Shown in pieces: positions 44,865-53,817 of a stretch of 64,000 nucleotides of DNA. The notes below the pieces were generated by a model. That model did no database searches. It was not told the DNA's origin and saw only the letters and a list, made by a program, of their open reading frames with translations. This stretch comes from Capnocytophaga canimorsus. GTDB lineage: Bacteria; Bacteroidota; Bacteroidia; Flavobacteriales; Flavobacteriaceae. The stretch is taken from positions 1,063,001 through 1,127,000 of the forward strand of contig NZ_CP022382.1 of assembly GCF_002302565.1 (NCBI RefSeq), in the 5' to 3' direction. Position numbers and translations under genes: made by a program. Each line of letters starts with the position of its first letter. Position 1 is the first letter of the stretch.

Positions 44865-47114
44865 ATGAAGCAAAATGCGTTGCCACTATCAGAACAAATC
44901 ATAGCATTGATTAACCAAACCCATCGTAATATCTTTCTGACGGGGAAGGCAGGTACAGGCAAAACCACACTTTTACAACGGGTCATATCACAAACCTACA
45001 AAAACGCTGTAGTGGTTGCCCCCACAGGTATTGCTGCTCTCAATGCAGGTGGAGTTACTATCCATTCTTTATTTCAATTGCCTTTTGCTTCATTTTTACC
45101 TACTTTTTCTACCCCCTCTGTGATAAGCGAAAAAAATCGGTTTGAAAATCGAAGTTCTTTGACCAAACACTTCCGAATGCATAAAAACAAACGTGAAATA
45201 TTTGAAAACTTAGAACTTTTAATCGTAGATGAGGTAAGTATGCTTCGTGCAGATGTGGTTGATGCTATGGATTTTATGTTGCAAACCATTCGAGGGAACA
45301 AAAAACCTTTCGGCGGGGTGCAAGTATTATTCATTGGTGATTTATTACAATTACCTCCAGTGGTGAAAAATGAAGAATGGGAAATACTACGCGATTATTA
45401 CACAGGACTGTTCTTCTTCCAATCAAAAGTAATTACCGATTATCCTTTACTGTATGTGGAACTGGATAAAATACACAGACAATCTGACCCTCAGTTCATT
45501 TCGCTACTAAATCATTTGCGAGACAATCGCTTAACAACTACTGATATACAATTGTTGCAAAGCTATGTACAACCCCAATTCAAACCCGAACCACAGAGCG
45601 GTTTCATTACTCTGACCACACACAATGCCTCTGCTGATGCTATCAACCATCGAGAAATGGCAACTCTAACCACGCCAGAATGGATGTACGAGGCCGAAAT
45701 TATAGGAGATTTCCCAGAGCATATGTTTCCTATTGAGCGGTATATTCACCTGAAAGTAGGTGCCCGTGTAATGTTCATCAAAAACGATTTGTCAGCAGAG
45801 AAATTATTTTATAATGGAAAAATGGGGGAAGTTACGGCTTTAAGTGAAGATGAAATTCAGGTCACCCTTGATGGCGGAAAAACGATAATTGTTGAGCGTT
45901 ACGAGTGGGAAAATATTCGTTATCGTGTAAATCCAACAACTAAAGATATTGAAGAGGAACGCTTGGGTACATACACGCAATACCCTTTACGCTTGGCTTG
46001 GGCAATTACTGTACATAAAAGTCAAGGACTTACCTTTGAAAAAGCTGTCCTCGACTTAGATCGTGTTTTTGCAGGAGGACAAGCCTACGTTGCGCTATCG
46101 CGTCTGCGTTCGCTCAACGGACTGGTACTTTTGCACCCCATACCGCAAATGGGCATTGAGAACAGTTTAGAAGTATATGATTATCAGAAAAATAAAATCT
46201 CAAAAGAGCAACTACATCAGGTTTGGGAAATGGGTAAAACCGATTTTATAAAACAACAATTGCTTGATAGTTTCCTTTGGGATAATTTGATAGGGCAATG
46301 GCAATTGCATAGTGCTTCGTACAAAGGTGAAACTGGGCATAAAAACAAATATCAGCAATGGGCTGTAAATCAAGTAGCACAGGTAAACCACTTGGGAAGC
46401 ATTGCTTTAAAATTCACTGAACAACTTCGGCAACTATTTGCTACACAAACCTCAACACAAACCCTATACGAGCGTTTTGAAAAGGCTTATGACTATTTCT
46501 TCCCACAATTAAAACAACTTTGGTATGAAATACTACGCGTACAAGGCGAAACGCAAAGTTTGAAAAAAGTAAAGCAGTTTCAAGGCGAACTTTACGACTT
46601 AGAAATGGCTCTTTTAGGGGTATTTCGCAAGCTTATCAAAACCAAACAAATTATTAAAATAAGTCAAACCGATGCGCCTTGGGATAGCAAAACTATTGAT
46701 ATCCATCAACTGAAAGACCTTCGTCAAAGCCTTTATCTAAAAGTATTGGAACATTTAAAAGAAAATCAACTCTTTGTAGAACAAGAAAGTACAGTAAAAA
46801 CTAGCAAAGAGAAAAGCACCAAAACTCCGACGCATTTGATAACCTTAGCTATTTGGAAAGCAACGCAATCCGTAGCACTCACCGCCCAAAAACGAATGCT
46901 TTCAGAAAGTACAATTTATCGGCATTTGATAAAATTATTGCAAGAAGAGCAAATCGTGATTACGGAGCTACTCCCCAAAGAAGCAATTGACGAACTCACC
47001 CAAACCTTTGAAAAAGAAGAGGATATATCTTTAGGGAATTTACACGCTGTATTACAAGAAAAATATTCGTGGGACGAACTTCGTCTGTTTAAAACATCGT
47101 TTTTAAAAGATTAA
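44865..47114 (+). CDS. Pif1-like DNA helicase with C-terminal helix-turn-helix
   Basis: A 749-residue SF1B helicase. Walker A is LTGKAGTGKTTLL (about residues 26-38), followed by VVVAPTGIAALNAGGVTIHSLF, Walker B LLIVDEVSML (about 122-131), and the late motif ITVHKSQGLTFEKAVLDL...AYVALSRLRSLNGLVL (about 385-425), as in Pif1 and RecD-type enzymes. The last 100 or so residues contain LAIWKATQSVALTAQKRMLSESTIYRHLIKLL, a helix-turn-helix found at the end of many bacterial homologues. It probably unwinds DNA or RNA-DNA hybrids; the substrate is unknown. Confidence 0.85.
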   Translation: MKQNALPLSEQIIALINQTHRNIFLTGKAGTGKTTLLQRVISQTYKNAVVVAPTGIAALNAGGVTIHSLFQLPFASFLPTFSTPSVISEKNRFENRSSLTKHFRMHKNKREIFENLELLIVDEVSMLRADVVDAMDFMLQTIRGNKKPFGGVQVLFIGDLLQLPPVVKNEEWEILRDYYTGLFFFQSKVITDYPLLYVELDKIHRQSDPQFISLLNHLRDNRLTTTDIQLLQSYVQPQFKPEPQSGFITLTTHNASADAINHREMATLTTPEWMYEAEIIGDFPEHMFPIERYIHLKVGARVMFIKNDLSAEKLFYNGKMGEVTALSEDEIQVTLDGGKTIIVERYEWENIRYRVNPTTKDIEEERLGTYTQYPLRLAWAITVHKSQGLTFEKAVLDLDRVFAGGQAYVALSRLRSLNGLVLLHPIPQMGIENSLEVYDYQKNKISKEQLHQVWEMGKTDFIKQQLLDSFLWDNLIGQWQLHSASYKGETGHKNKYQQWAVNQVAQVNHLGSIALKFTEQLRQLFATQTSTQTLYERFEKAYDYFFPQLKQLWYEILRVQGETQSLKKVKQFQGELYDLEMALLGVFRKLIKTKQIIKISQTDAPWDSKTIDIHQLKDLRQSLYLKVLEHLKENQLFVEQESTVKTSKEKSTKTPTHLITLAIWKATQSVALTAQKRMLSESTIYRHLIKLLQEEQIVITELLPKEAIDELTQTFEKEEDISLGNLHAVLQEKYSWDELRLFKTSFLKD

Positions 47115-47122
47115 AAGATAAA

Positions 47123-48130
47123 TCATTTAAAAAACAGATGTGGAAAAAGCACTTCAGGACTTTGACGGGAAAACAAAAGCCTAAAAGTGGCGTATAAAAA
47201 TCCGAAACCGTAACCGAAAAATTGTATAAGCAATGCCCAAACAGATAGTAGCCCTATGCGTAGGCTTCGATTGACACGCGTACTATGCCAAGCAATGAGT
47301 ATAAAATAAGCTCCGTATAGGTATAATCCGGCAAAACACCCCCATAACGTACCTATTAGAGCTGCAATCAATCCTAACGAAAATAGCGCCGGTAACCAAA
47401 ATGTGATTTTGCGAGTATGCGGATGCCAATGGTTTAAAATGGGGCGCGTTTGCCCAAATTTGCTAACTTGTTTACGGAATTTTTCCCAAGAGATACGTCG
47501 TTTATGATACACAAAGGCGTCTTCAATGAAAGCGGTTTGAAAGCCTTTCTTCCAAAGCCGAATGACTAAATCGGGGTCTTCGCCTGGATGTATTTTTCCA
47601 AAACCATTTGTTGCCTCATAGCCTTTTCGAGACAAGCCCATATTAAAACTACGAGGTTCAAAGCGTTGTACGCCTTTTTTACTACCACGAATACCACCAG
47701 TGGTTAGAAAAGAAGTCATTACAAAATTGATTGCCTTTTGAATATCGGAAAAATCGGGGTGAGCGGCATCGGCACCGCCAAAACAATCCACAAAATGTTT
47801 TTGCAAATAGCTGTCCACCGCTTCCAAGTAATGTTCTGGGAGTAAACAATCGGAATCTAAAATGATGAAATAATCATATCTTGCCTTTTGCATACCATAA
47901 TTCCTAGAATCTCCCGGACCCGTGTTTGGCTTGGCAAGATAAGTAATGTGTAACTTATCGGCATACTTTAGGCAAACTTGCTCAGCAGAAATTTGAGAAC
48001 CATCTTCGACCACTACAACTTCAAAGTCAGAATCATACGTTTGCTTTGTAATACTTTCTAACAGCTCTTCAATTTCATCAGGACGATTAAATACAGGAAT
48101 GATAAATGAATATTTTAACGGTTTTTGCAT
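47123..48130 (-). CDS. Glycosyltransferase family 2
   Basis: A 335-residue GT-A fold glycosyltransferase with SFIIPVFNRPDEIEELLESI at the start, the donor-site acidic cluster FIILDSDCLLPEHYL (DxD-like, about 92-100), and FGKIHPGEDPDLVIRLW (about 175-191, ED). Two C-terminal membrane helices (about 245-310) suggest action at the inner membrane on a glycan precursor. Its start overlaps the end of brnQ by 16 bases, so translation is probably coupled. Confidence 0.85.
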   Translation of the reverse strand: MQKPLKYSFIIPVFNRPDEIEELLESITKQTYDSDFEVVVVEDGSQISAEQVCLKYADKLHITYLAKPNTGPGDSRNYGMQKARYDYFIILDSDCLLPEHYLEAVDSYLQKHFVDCFGGADAAHPDFSDIQKAINFVMTSFLTTGGIRGSKKGVQRFEPRSFNMGLSRKGYEATNGFGKIHPGEDPDLVIRLWKKGFQTAFIEDAFVYHKRRISWEKFRKQVSKFGQTRPILNHWHPHTRKITFWLPALFSLGLIAALIGTLWGCFAGLYLYGAYFILIAWHSTRVNRSLRIGLLSVWALLIQFFGYGFGFLYATFRLLFSRQSPEVLFPHLFFK

Positions 48131-49404
48131 AACGATTGATTTGCAATTTTATGATACACAATAAAAATCACCCAAAGGGCAATTGAAGGCAAAAGCCATC
48201 CTAAATGATACTGCTGTAAAGGGATAGAATTGAGTATGCTTTCCGAAGGAAACAAACCGCTCCAAAGCAGGGCATCGAAAATACCAAAAATAAATCCGAT
48301 AATCAAAACTCCCATAAAAATGGGACGTGTAACCCAATTTTGAGGCACCACATTCAGGAGGATAAGCAAAATAGTTACGGGGTAAATAAACAACAGAAAA
48401 GGTAGCGTAATATTGAGTATGGTATTTAAGTCCAACTGCCCTACAATTACTCCAAAGCTACACCCAACAATAGCCGTGATGCGATATGCCAAAACCGAAT
48501 GATTACATATTTTCTTTATAAAATCAGCAGCCCCAGCAATAATTCCGACAGCCGTGGTAAAACAAGCAATACCTACCAAAGTTACTAAAAAAGCATTTCC
48601 GAACTTGCCTAAAGTAAGCTGACCAATGCCCGAAACTAAATCGGTTCGCGATGTATTCTGCGGAAAATCATTTCCGAACAGAGCCCCCATATAGGTAAGC
48701 CCTGCATAGATTAGAAACAGAAAAAATCCGCTAATGATGGCCGCATAAATAATAATTTTGCGTTTGGTAGCGTAGTTGAAATTTCCTTTCAAATCCAAAG
48801 AAACTACCAAAACGCCTCCTACAACAATACCTGCGATAGCATCAAAGGTTTGGTATCCTTCTAAAAGCCCAACAATCCACGGAGCTTCCACAGCGGTTGG
48901 TAAAAGCGCATCGTGCTGCCCCAAAAAAGCAATAGCGAAAACCAAAAAAATAATACCAATGATGATAGGAGTTAGATATTCGCCAATAATTTCAATGATT
49001 TTGGTACGATTAAAAACCACCAAAAGTGTAAGAGCGAAATAAATGAAGCTAAAAACCACCGAAGGAATATTAGCAAAAGGAGCAATAGCCATTTCATAAG
49101 TTACCGAAGCCGTTCTTGGGGCAGGTAAAATCACGCACAAGGCATAAACTATAAAACAGTAAATAAGTCCCATTTTGGTAGGTGTTTTCCCCCAGAAATC
49201 CATCACTGTACCTTGCAAATGAGCGTGTACAAGCATTCCTAAAACCGCTAAAAGTACTGAGGAGAGTGAAAAACCACAAGCCATCAAAAACCAATCTTCT
49301 CCTGCTTGTAACCCCAGAAAAGGAGGTAAAATCAAATTTCCTGCCCCAAAAATCATTGAAAAAGCAGCAAAAGCAACAGAAAAAACAATACGCGTTTGAT
49401 TCAT
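48115..49404 (-). CDS. brnQ: Branched-chain amino acid carrier BrnQ
   Basis: A 429-residue transporter with about twelve membrane helices that imports leucine, isoleucine and valine with Na+ or H+. The signature FAAFSMIFGAGNLILPPFLG near the N-terminus and the GIIAGAADFIKKI segment are typical of BrnQ. The family normally has 430-450 residues. Its last codons overlap the GT2 gene. It is divergent from the hydrolase gene, with a promoter element between. Confidence 0.92.
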   Translation of the reverse strand: MNQTRIVFSVAFAAFSMIFGAGNLILPPFLGLQAGEDWFLMACGFSLSSVLLAVLGMLVHAHLQGTVMDFWGKTPTKMGLIYCFIVYALCVILPAPRTASVTYEMAIAPFANIPSVVFSFIYFALTLLVVFNRTKIIEIIGEYLTPIIIGIIFLVFAIAFLGQHDALLPTAVEAPWIVGLLEGYQTFDAIAGIVVGGVLVVSLDLKGNFNYATKRKIIIYAAIISGFFLFLIYAGLTYMGALFGNDFPQNTSRTDLVSGIGQLTLGKFGNAFLVTLVGIACFTTAVGIIAGAADFIKKICNHSVLAYRITAIVGCSFGVIVGQLDLNTILNITLPFLLFIYPVTILLILLNVVPQNWVTRPIFMGVLIIGFIFGIFDALLWSGLFPSESILNSIPLQQYHLGWLLPSIALWVIFIVYHKIANQSLCKNR

Positions 49405-49422
49405 TTTATTTTTTTAGCTTTG
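49396..49422 (+). promoter_or_regulatory. Promoter for the alpha/beta hydrolase operon (TTG - N16 - TAGCTTTG)
   Basis: TTG at 49396-49398 and TAGCTTTG at 49415-49422 fit the two-part consensus with 16 bases between. They lie 42 bases before the ATG at 49464. This supports the internal start against the longer open frame that begins at 49182 inside brnQ. Confidence 0.5.
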
Positions 49423-49463
49423 TACAAAATTATTTTACAAGCCACAAAAATAGCGGATATTTT

Positions 49464-50240
49464 ATGAAATCGGACAGACATACCTCTTTTTTTTACACCC
49501 AAAAAGGTAAAGGAAAGGCAGTAATTTTACTTCACGGATTTTTAGAAAACCATACCATCTGGGAAAAATTTGCCGAAGAATTAAGCGCAACCCACAGGGT
49601 AATCACCCCTGACTTGGCAGGACACGGCAAAACCCCTTGCTTTTCTGAAACACATCCTATGGAAATGATGGCAGAAGGTATTTTTGAAATACTCCAAGCC
49701 GAAAAAATAAAAGATTGTATTTTGGTAGGGCATTCTATGGGCGGATACGTTTCTCTGGCTTTTGCTGAAAAATATCCTGACCAAGTTAAGGGTATTGTTT
49801 TGATGAATTCAACAGCAGCAGCCGATTCAATAGAAAAACAAAAAAACCGAGAAAAAGCCATACGAGTTGCCACGGCAAATAAAGCCGATTTTATCAAAGT
49901 TGCTATACCCAATCTATTCAGTGCCAGAAATAGGCAAATACAAACCGAATCCATAAATCAAATCGTAGAAAAAGCGCTTTTAACACCGCTTTGTGGCATT
50001 GTAGCTGCCTCTCGTGCTATGAAAATACGAAAAGACCGCATCAATTTGCTAACAAGACTTGATGTGCCTAAACTTTATATCTGTGGTGCTGAAGATACCC
50101 TTATTCCTACCGATGAAATAAGCCAACAAGCCGAGCTTGTAAAAGCTAATTATCAAATAGTTGAAGGCGGACATATGTCATATCTGGAAAGCCCTCACCA
50201 AACTCTATCTATTTTAAAAACTTTTCTAAATGAAATATAG
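49464..50240 (+). CDS. Alpha/beta hydrolase
   Basis: A 258-residue alpha/beta-hydrolase. I choose ATG 49464, as the codons before it lie antisense to brnQ. Motifs: ILLHGFLENHTIWEKF oxyanion region, DLAGHGKTP, the nucleophile elbow GHSMGGYVS with Ser (about residue 90), ICGAEDTLIP with the acid Asp (about 220), and GGHMSYLESP with the catalytic His. Substrate is unknown (an esterase- or haloperoxidase-like enzyme). It overlaps the next gene by 11 bases. Confidence 0.85.
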   Translation: MKSDRHTSFFYTQKGKGKAVILLHGFLENHTIWEKFAEELSATHRVITPDLAGHGKTPCFSETHPMEMMAEGIFEILQAEKIKDCILVGHSMGGYVSLAFAEKYPDQVKGIVLMNSTAAADSIEKQKNREKAIRVATANKADFIKVAIPNLFSARNRQIQTESINQIVEKALLTPLCGIVAASRAMKIRKDRINLLTRLDVPKLYICGAEDTLIPTDEISQQAELVKANYQIVEGGHMSYLESPHQTLSILKTFLNEI

Positions 50241-50925
50241 ATTTTTAACTTTACTTCTGGGGTTGTCGTTTTTATTATTGGGAAGTTGCAAGGATAAAAA
50301 GCAGAATATCAATACTCAACAAAAAGAAATTATTTCAGAAAAAAACACTACTACCAAGCAAGAAGAAATACCAGAGGTATTAACCACCCAATCGGCAATT
50401 TCTTTCCTTTTTGAATATGAAAAGAAAAATAAAGAACGAAAGGTACGCATTACTACCTCCTATGGAGATATTGATATTGAACTATTTGAGCAAACTCCTT
50501 ATCATCGAGCAAACTTTATTTTTCTAACCAAGCAAAAGTATTTTGACGGAACGGTATTTCATAGAGTAGTGCCCGATTTTGTAGTTCAAGGAGGTAATTC
50601 CGACGGATGGGACGTACAGCGTAAACGCCGAAAAATTGGCAATTACTTATTACCCCCCGACACCAAAAAGGGCTTCAAACACCATCGGGGTATTGTTTCA
50701 ATGCCCAGCAGCGAAATTGATAATCCACACCAATTTGCTTCACCTTACGAATTTTTCATCGTGGCACAAGCCCCTGGAGCGTATCATCTGGACGGAAAAT
50801 ATACCGCCTTCGGGCGCGTAACGGCTGGAATGGAGGTCGTGGACAAAATCAATAAAGTAAAAACCGATGAGCGAAATTGGCCTATTACCGATGTTAAAAT
50901 GATTCAAGTAAAAATATTGGAATAA
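50230..50925 (+). CDS. Lipoprotein cyclophilin-type peptidyl-prolyl isomerase
   Basis: A 231-residue predicted lipoprotein (signal ending LLLGSC, Cys about 20) with a cyclophilin domain from about residue 75. Typical residues are ITTSYGDIDIELFEQTPYHRANF, FHRVVPDFVVQGG (the FHR and QGG active-site elements), and FFIVAQ with YTAFGRVTAGMEVVDKI. A Lys/Gln/Thr-rich linker follows the lipidated Cys. It folds proteins in the periplasm or at the outer membrane. It is coupled to the alpha/beta-hydrolase gene and ended by a hairpin terminator. Confidence 0.9.
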   Translation: MKYRFLTLLLGLSFLLLGSCKDKKQNINTQQKEIISEKNTTTKQEEIPEVLTTQSAISFLFEYEKKNKERKVRITTSYGDIDIELFEQTPYHRANFIFLTKQKYFDGTVFHRVVPDFVVQGGNSDGWDVQRKRRKIGNYLLPPDTKKGFKHHRGIVSMPSSEIDNPHQFASPYEFFIVAQAPGAYHLDGKYTAFGRVTAGMEVVDKINKVKTDERNWPITDVKMIQVKILE

Positions 50926-50930
50926 AAGAA

Positions 50931-50966
50931 AATCAGCCCACAGCAATGCTGTGAGCTGACTTTTTT
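50931..50966 (+). terminator. Terminator after the cyclophilin gene
   Basis: Stem TCAGC-C-CACAGC / GCTGTG-A-GCTGA (50933-50959) with one mismatch and a three-base loop, then six T residues. It begins 8 bases after the stop. Confidence 0.85.
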
Positions 50967-50987
50967 AAAACTAACAAAATTAAATAT

Positions 50988-52502
50988 CTATAACTTGAAA
51001 AGTACGGTAAACATATAACTATTCCAACGGGTATCCACCTGAGCCCTATCTACCAAACCGATTTCGTACATTTGATATTCAGAACTGCGTTTGGCTGTGT
51101 TGTAAGCAAAATCCAAACTGATTCCTCCAAAATCATATCCCATACCAAGGGAATATCCCATTAAGTTTCCTGTCATCTTCTTGTCTTTGTAAGGACTTTG
51201 TTCGTAACTGGTTCCTGCGCGGAAGCTAAGGGCTGGAGTAGCTTTGAATTCTGTGCCAAATCGGAAAGAGGAAGCCCCTGTAAACAAGTTTTTAATACGC
51301 TCATTTTCGGTTTGTAAATACGAAGCCGAGTAACGCATAGCGGTGTAATCTTTATACTGATAATCAGCACTTAAAAGGGCACGTTTACCGATGATGTATG
51401 CCAAACTAAGTGTCCATTGTCCAGGAGCTCGAAATTTGTATTCTTCGTAAAGATTAACCACATCAGGGGCAATAACGTGCGTTTTTATCGTTCCACTATC
51501 ATCAACTGAGCTTGCTAAAAATTGCGTGGTTTCATCTTCCAATCGATACCAAGTAGGCGACTGGTAAGCCACTCCCACACGTAAATCTTTTTCTCTATAA
51601 ATCCCTCCAAGTTGGAATGAAAATCCGCCACCAGTGGTTAACAGACTATTTCTGAAATCCACTTCTTTTACGTTAGACCCCACTTCAAAATTTCGCTCTA
51701 TAAGGCGAGTGTCTTTACGGTATTTGATATTGTGCGAATTCAGGTTCATTCCCAAATAGAACTTACTGTTTAAGGACAGACCGAAGTTGAACGATAATTT
51801 GTAATTACGCCCCATCGTTTCTTGTAAAAACAACTGATCTACTGGAATTTTAGCATTTGACAAGTATGATGTTTCATTATCGCCATTACCATTTTTTTCA
51901 TCTTCAATAAGATACGCTTGATAACCTAAGAAGGCTTGTTGCAAACTAAAAGACCCATTAGTACCTAAATCACGATAAGCATCGGATATGCTTTCCCCAG
52001 CTTTTGTTTTCAAATCGCCGACTCTGAATCCCTTGGCGTGTTCTCCGAAATAATCCACCACCGAATGTTTATTATTTCTTCCCCCAAATCTTAAAATATT
52101 ATCCTCAAAATCAGAAGTTTTTTGGTAATTGACCCCAAAACTGAATTTATTTACATATTCATCAGGGTCAGCAAATACGAAAACACCTCCTAATTGTTCT
52201 GCATCAAAATCTGAATTTTCCTCTGAAATTCCTTTACCAAAAAAAGTTGCATTATTTTTGGTATTGATGTTGCCAAGAGAAAGCCCCAAAGCACCACTTG
52301 AAAATACGGCTGAACCTGCTGGATTGATTGACATTGCCGACAAATCGCCCCCTAAGGCTCCAAAAGCTCCACTCAAAGCCCTATAACGAGCCGTTCCGTG
52401 TAGGTTTTCGGTAGAATTACGCAATGCATCTATTTCATTTTGAGCAAAGGTGCTAAAACTTAAAGTAACACCTAATGCCGATAGTAATATTCTTTTCATC
52501 AT
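50988..52502 (-). CDS. FadL/OmpP1-family outer-membrane protein
   Basis: A 504-residue exported barrel (signal MMKRILLSALGVTLSFSTFA). The plug/N-terminal part (GTARYRALSGAFGALGGDLSAMSINPAGSAVF) is the hallmark of FadL/OmpP1 proteins and of related flavobacterial long-chain fatty acid or hydrophobic-compound transporters. Many amphipathic strands follow, ending in WNSYMFTVLFKL. The substrate is unknown. The upstream low-complexity lipoprotein gene on the same strand ends 18 bases before its start. Confidence 0.85.
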   Translation of the reverse strand: MMKRILLSALGVTLSFSTFAQNEIDALRNSTENLHGTARYRALSGAFGALGGDLSAMSINPAGSAVFSSGALGLSLGNINTKNNATFFGKGISEENSDFDAEQLGGVFVFADPDEYVNKFSFGVNYQKTSDFEDNILRFGGRNNKHSVVDYFGEHAKGFRVGDLKTKAGESISDAYRDLGTNGSFSLQQAFLGYQAYLIEDEKNGNGDNETSYLSNAKIPVDQLFLQETMGRNYKLSFNFGLSLNSKFYLGMNLNSHNIKYRKDTRLIERNFEVGSNVKEVDFRNSLLTTGGGFSFQLGGIYREKDLRVGVAYQSPTWYRLEDETTQFLASSVDDSGTIKTHVIAPDVVNLYEEYKFRAPGQWTLSLAYIIGKRALLSADYQYKDYTAMRYSASYLQTENERIKNLFTGASSFRFGTEFKATPALSFRAGTSYEQSPYKDKKMTGNLMGYSLGMGYDFGGISLDFAYNTAKRSSEYQMYEIGLVDRAQVDTRWNSYMFTVLFKL

Positions 52503-52520
52503 TTCATACTTTAATTTGAG

Positions 52521-53714
52521 TTATCCTCTTCTACCTGAACTTCTTCCTGACGAGCTGCCTGATGATGAACCTCGAGAACTGCCAGAGCTATCGTTTCCTC
52601 TTGAGGAAGAACCTCGGTCATAACTTCTGGAATTGTCATAGCTTCTGGAAGAAGACGAACCTCGGTCATAGCTTGAGTTGTCATAACTTCGTGAAGGACT
52701 TGAGCTACGCTCATAACTTCTTGTTGAACTTTGATTACGATTGGTATTATCATAATTTCTTCCTGAATTATTGTCGTGTCTTCTAGAAGAATTGTCATAG
52801 CTTCGGTTTGAATAGTTGGAATTGTTGTAATTCCGTGATGGTGTAGTACTACTATCATTATAGTTTCTTCCCGAAGACGAATTGTTAGAATAGTTTCTTC
52901 CTGAAGGCGTGTAAGTGCCTGAGCTTCGACTATAATTTCTACCGCTACCATAATAATAGTTTCCAGAGTTATTTCCGTAGGAAGAACGATTATAGACACG
53001 TCCTGAACTATCATAGTATCTTCCACCATTGGAGTAGGTACGTTCTCCGCCTCTTCTTCCGTTTATGTGCGCATAGTTGCGAGGATTGTAATAACGTGGA
53101 TAGTAGCGGTCTCCATAGTAGTAATCACGATAGTAAGGATAGTATCCGTAATTTCGGTAATAGGGATAATCCCAGAATGGGTCATAGTAATTGCCCCACG
53201 ACCAAGAAAAGCCCCAATGTATCCGATTTCGGTAGTACGGATAGCCATAATATCCTCGGTAATACGGATGCCAAGTACCATATCCCCAATAGTAAGAACC
53301 CCAATAAGGATCTGACCAATAACGATTTACATCGTATATATTAACCGTTACCTGTGTAGCATTGTCTCCCCAACCTGCATAGGTATTTGCTCCTCTTATT
53401 GCATCATCATAATTCATTGAGCTATAACTATCAATATCGGTAAAATAGGTATAATTTCCTTGCTGATCTACTTGATTGAACTGACGTGCCTTTTCACCAA
53501 AATAATCAGTATATCGATTAGTACGTGGCTGATGATTAGGAGTATAATTTCTTCGCTCCACGCGTTCTACATATCTTACGGTGGGGGTATCCGCATAAAT
53601 ACCATCGTCGTAGTACGAAACGTTGTAGTAAGTACCACACGAAACCAACAGCAATGGCAAAGAAAACCAAGCCATCATTTTTGCTGTTTTGCTGAAGTTG
53701 TTATTTTTTTTCAT
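52521..53714 (-). CDS. Low-complexity Tyr/Ser/Arg/Asn-rich lipoprotein
   Basis: A 397-residue predicted lipoprotein, with the start placed at ATG 53714 (MKKNNNFSKTAKMMAWFSLPLLLVSC; lipidated Cys about residue 26). The central part (about 120-220) is extremely rich in Tyr, Trp, Gly and Arg (YRGYYGYPYYRN, GNYYDPFWDYPYYRN). The C-terminal 170 residues are repeats of the kind RSYDNSS, GRNYSNN and SYDRGSS, ending SSGRSSGRRG. The composition suggests an unstructured, surface-exposed adhesive or RNA-like-binding tail. Genes of this kind next to proS and a FadL-type barrel are known in Flavobacteria as a loosely conserved set, from memory. Function is unknown. Confidence 0.75.
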   Translation of the reverse strand: MKKNNNFSKTAKMMAWFSLPLLLVSCGTYYNVSYYDDGIYADTPTVRYVERVERRNYTPNHQPRTNRYTDYFGEKARQFNQVDQQGNYTYFTDIDSYSSMNYDDAIRGANTYAGWGDNATQVTVNIYDVNRYWSDPYWGSYYWGYGTWHPYYRGYYGYPYYRNRIHWGFSWSWGNYYDPFWDYPYYRNYGYYPYYRDYYYGDRYYPRYYNPRNYAHINGRRGGERTYSNGGRYYDSSGRVYNRSSYGNNSGNYYYGSGRNYSRSSGTYTPSGRNYSNNSSSGRNYNDSSTTPSRNYNNSNYSNRSYDNSSRRHDNNSGRNYDNTNRNQSSTRSYERSSSPSRSYDNSSYDRGSSSSRSYDNSRSYDRGSSSRGNDSSGSSRGSSSGSSSGRSSGRRG

Positions 53715-53733
53715 TACCGTATCGTTTTTATTG

Positions 53734-53763
53734 TTGTACAAAAAATAAATTTAATTAGCTTTG
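53734..53763 (+). promoter_or_regulatory. Promoter for proS (TTG - N19 - TAGCTTTG)
   Basis: TTG at 53734-53736 and TAGCTTTG at 53756-53763 are 19 bases apart, which is an ideal match for the Bacteroidota consensus. They lie 55 bases before the proS ATG at 53818, in the divergent gap. Confidence 0.65.
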
Positions 53764-53817
53764 CAGAACAATTGTTTTTGACTAACAAATCACAATTTTT
53801 GTGCCAAAAAATCAAAT

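Noticed and set aside
49182..49463. N-terminal extension of the alpha/beta hydrolase
   Set aside because: This part is antisense to brnQ and precedes the likely promoter; the conserved domain begins after ATG 49464.
52511..53029. 172-codon frame rich in Glu, Ile, Thr and Met
   Set aside because: It is an alternate frame of the low-complexity lipoprotein. Its regularity comes from the repeated codons of the real gene.
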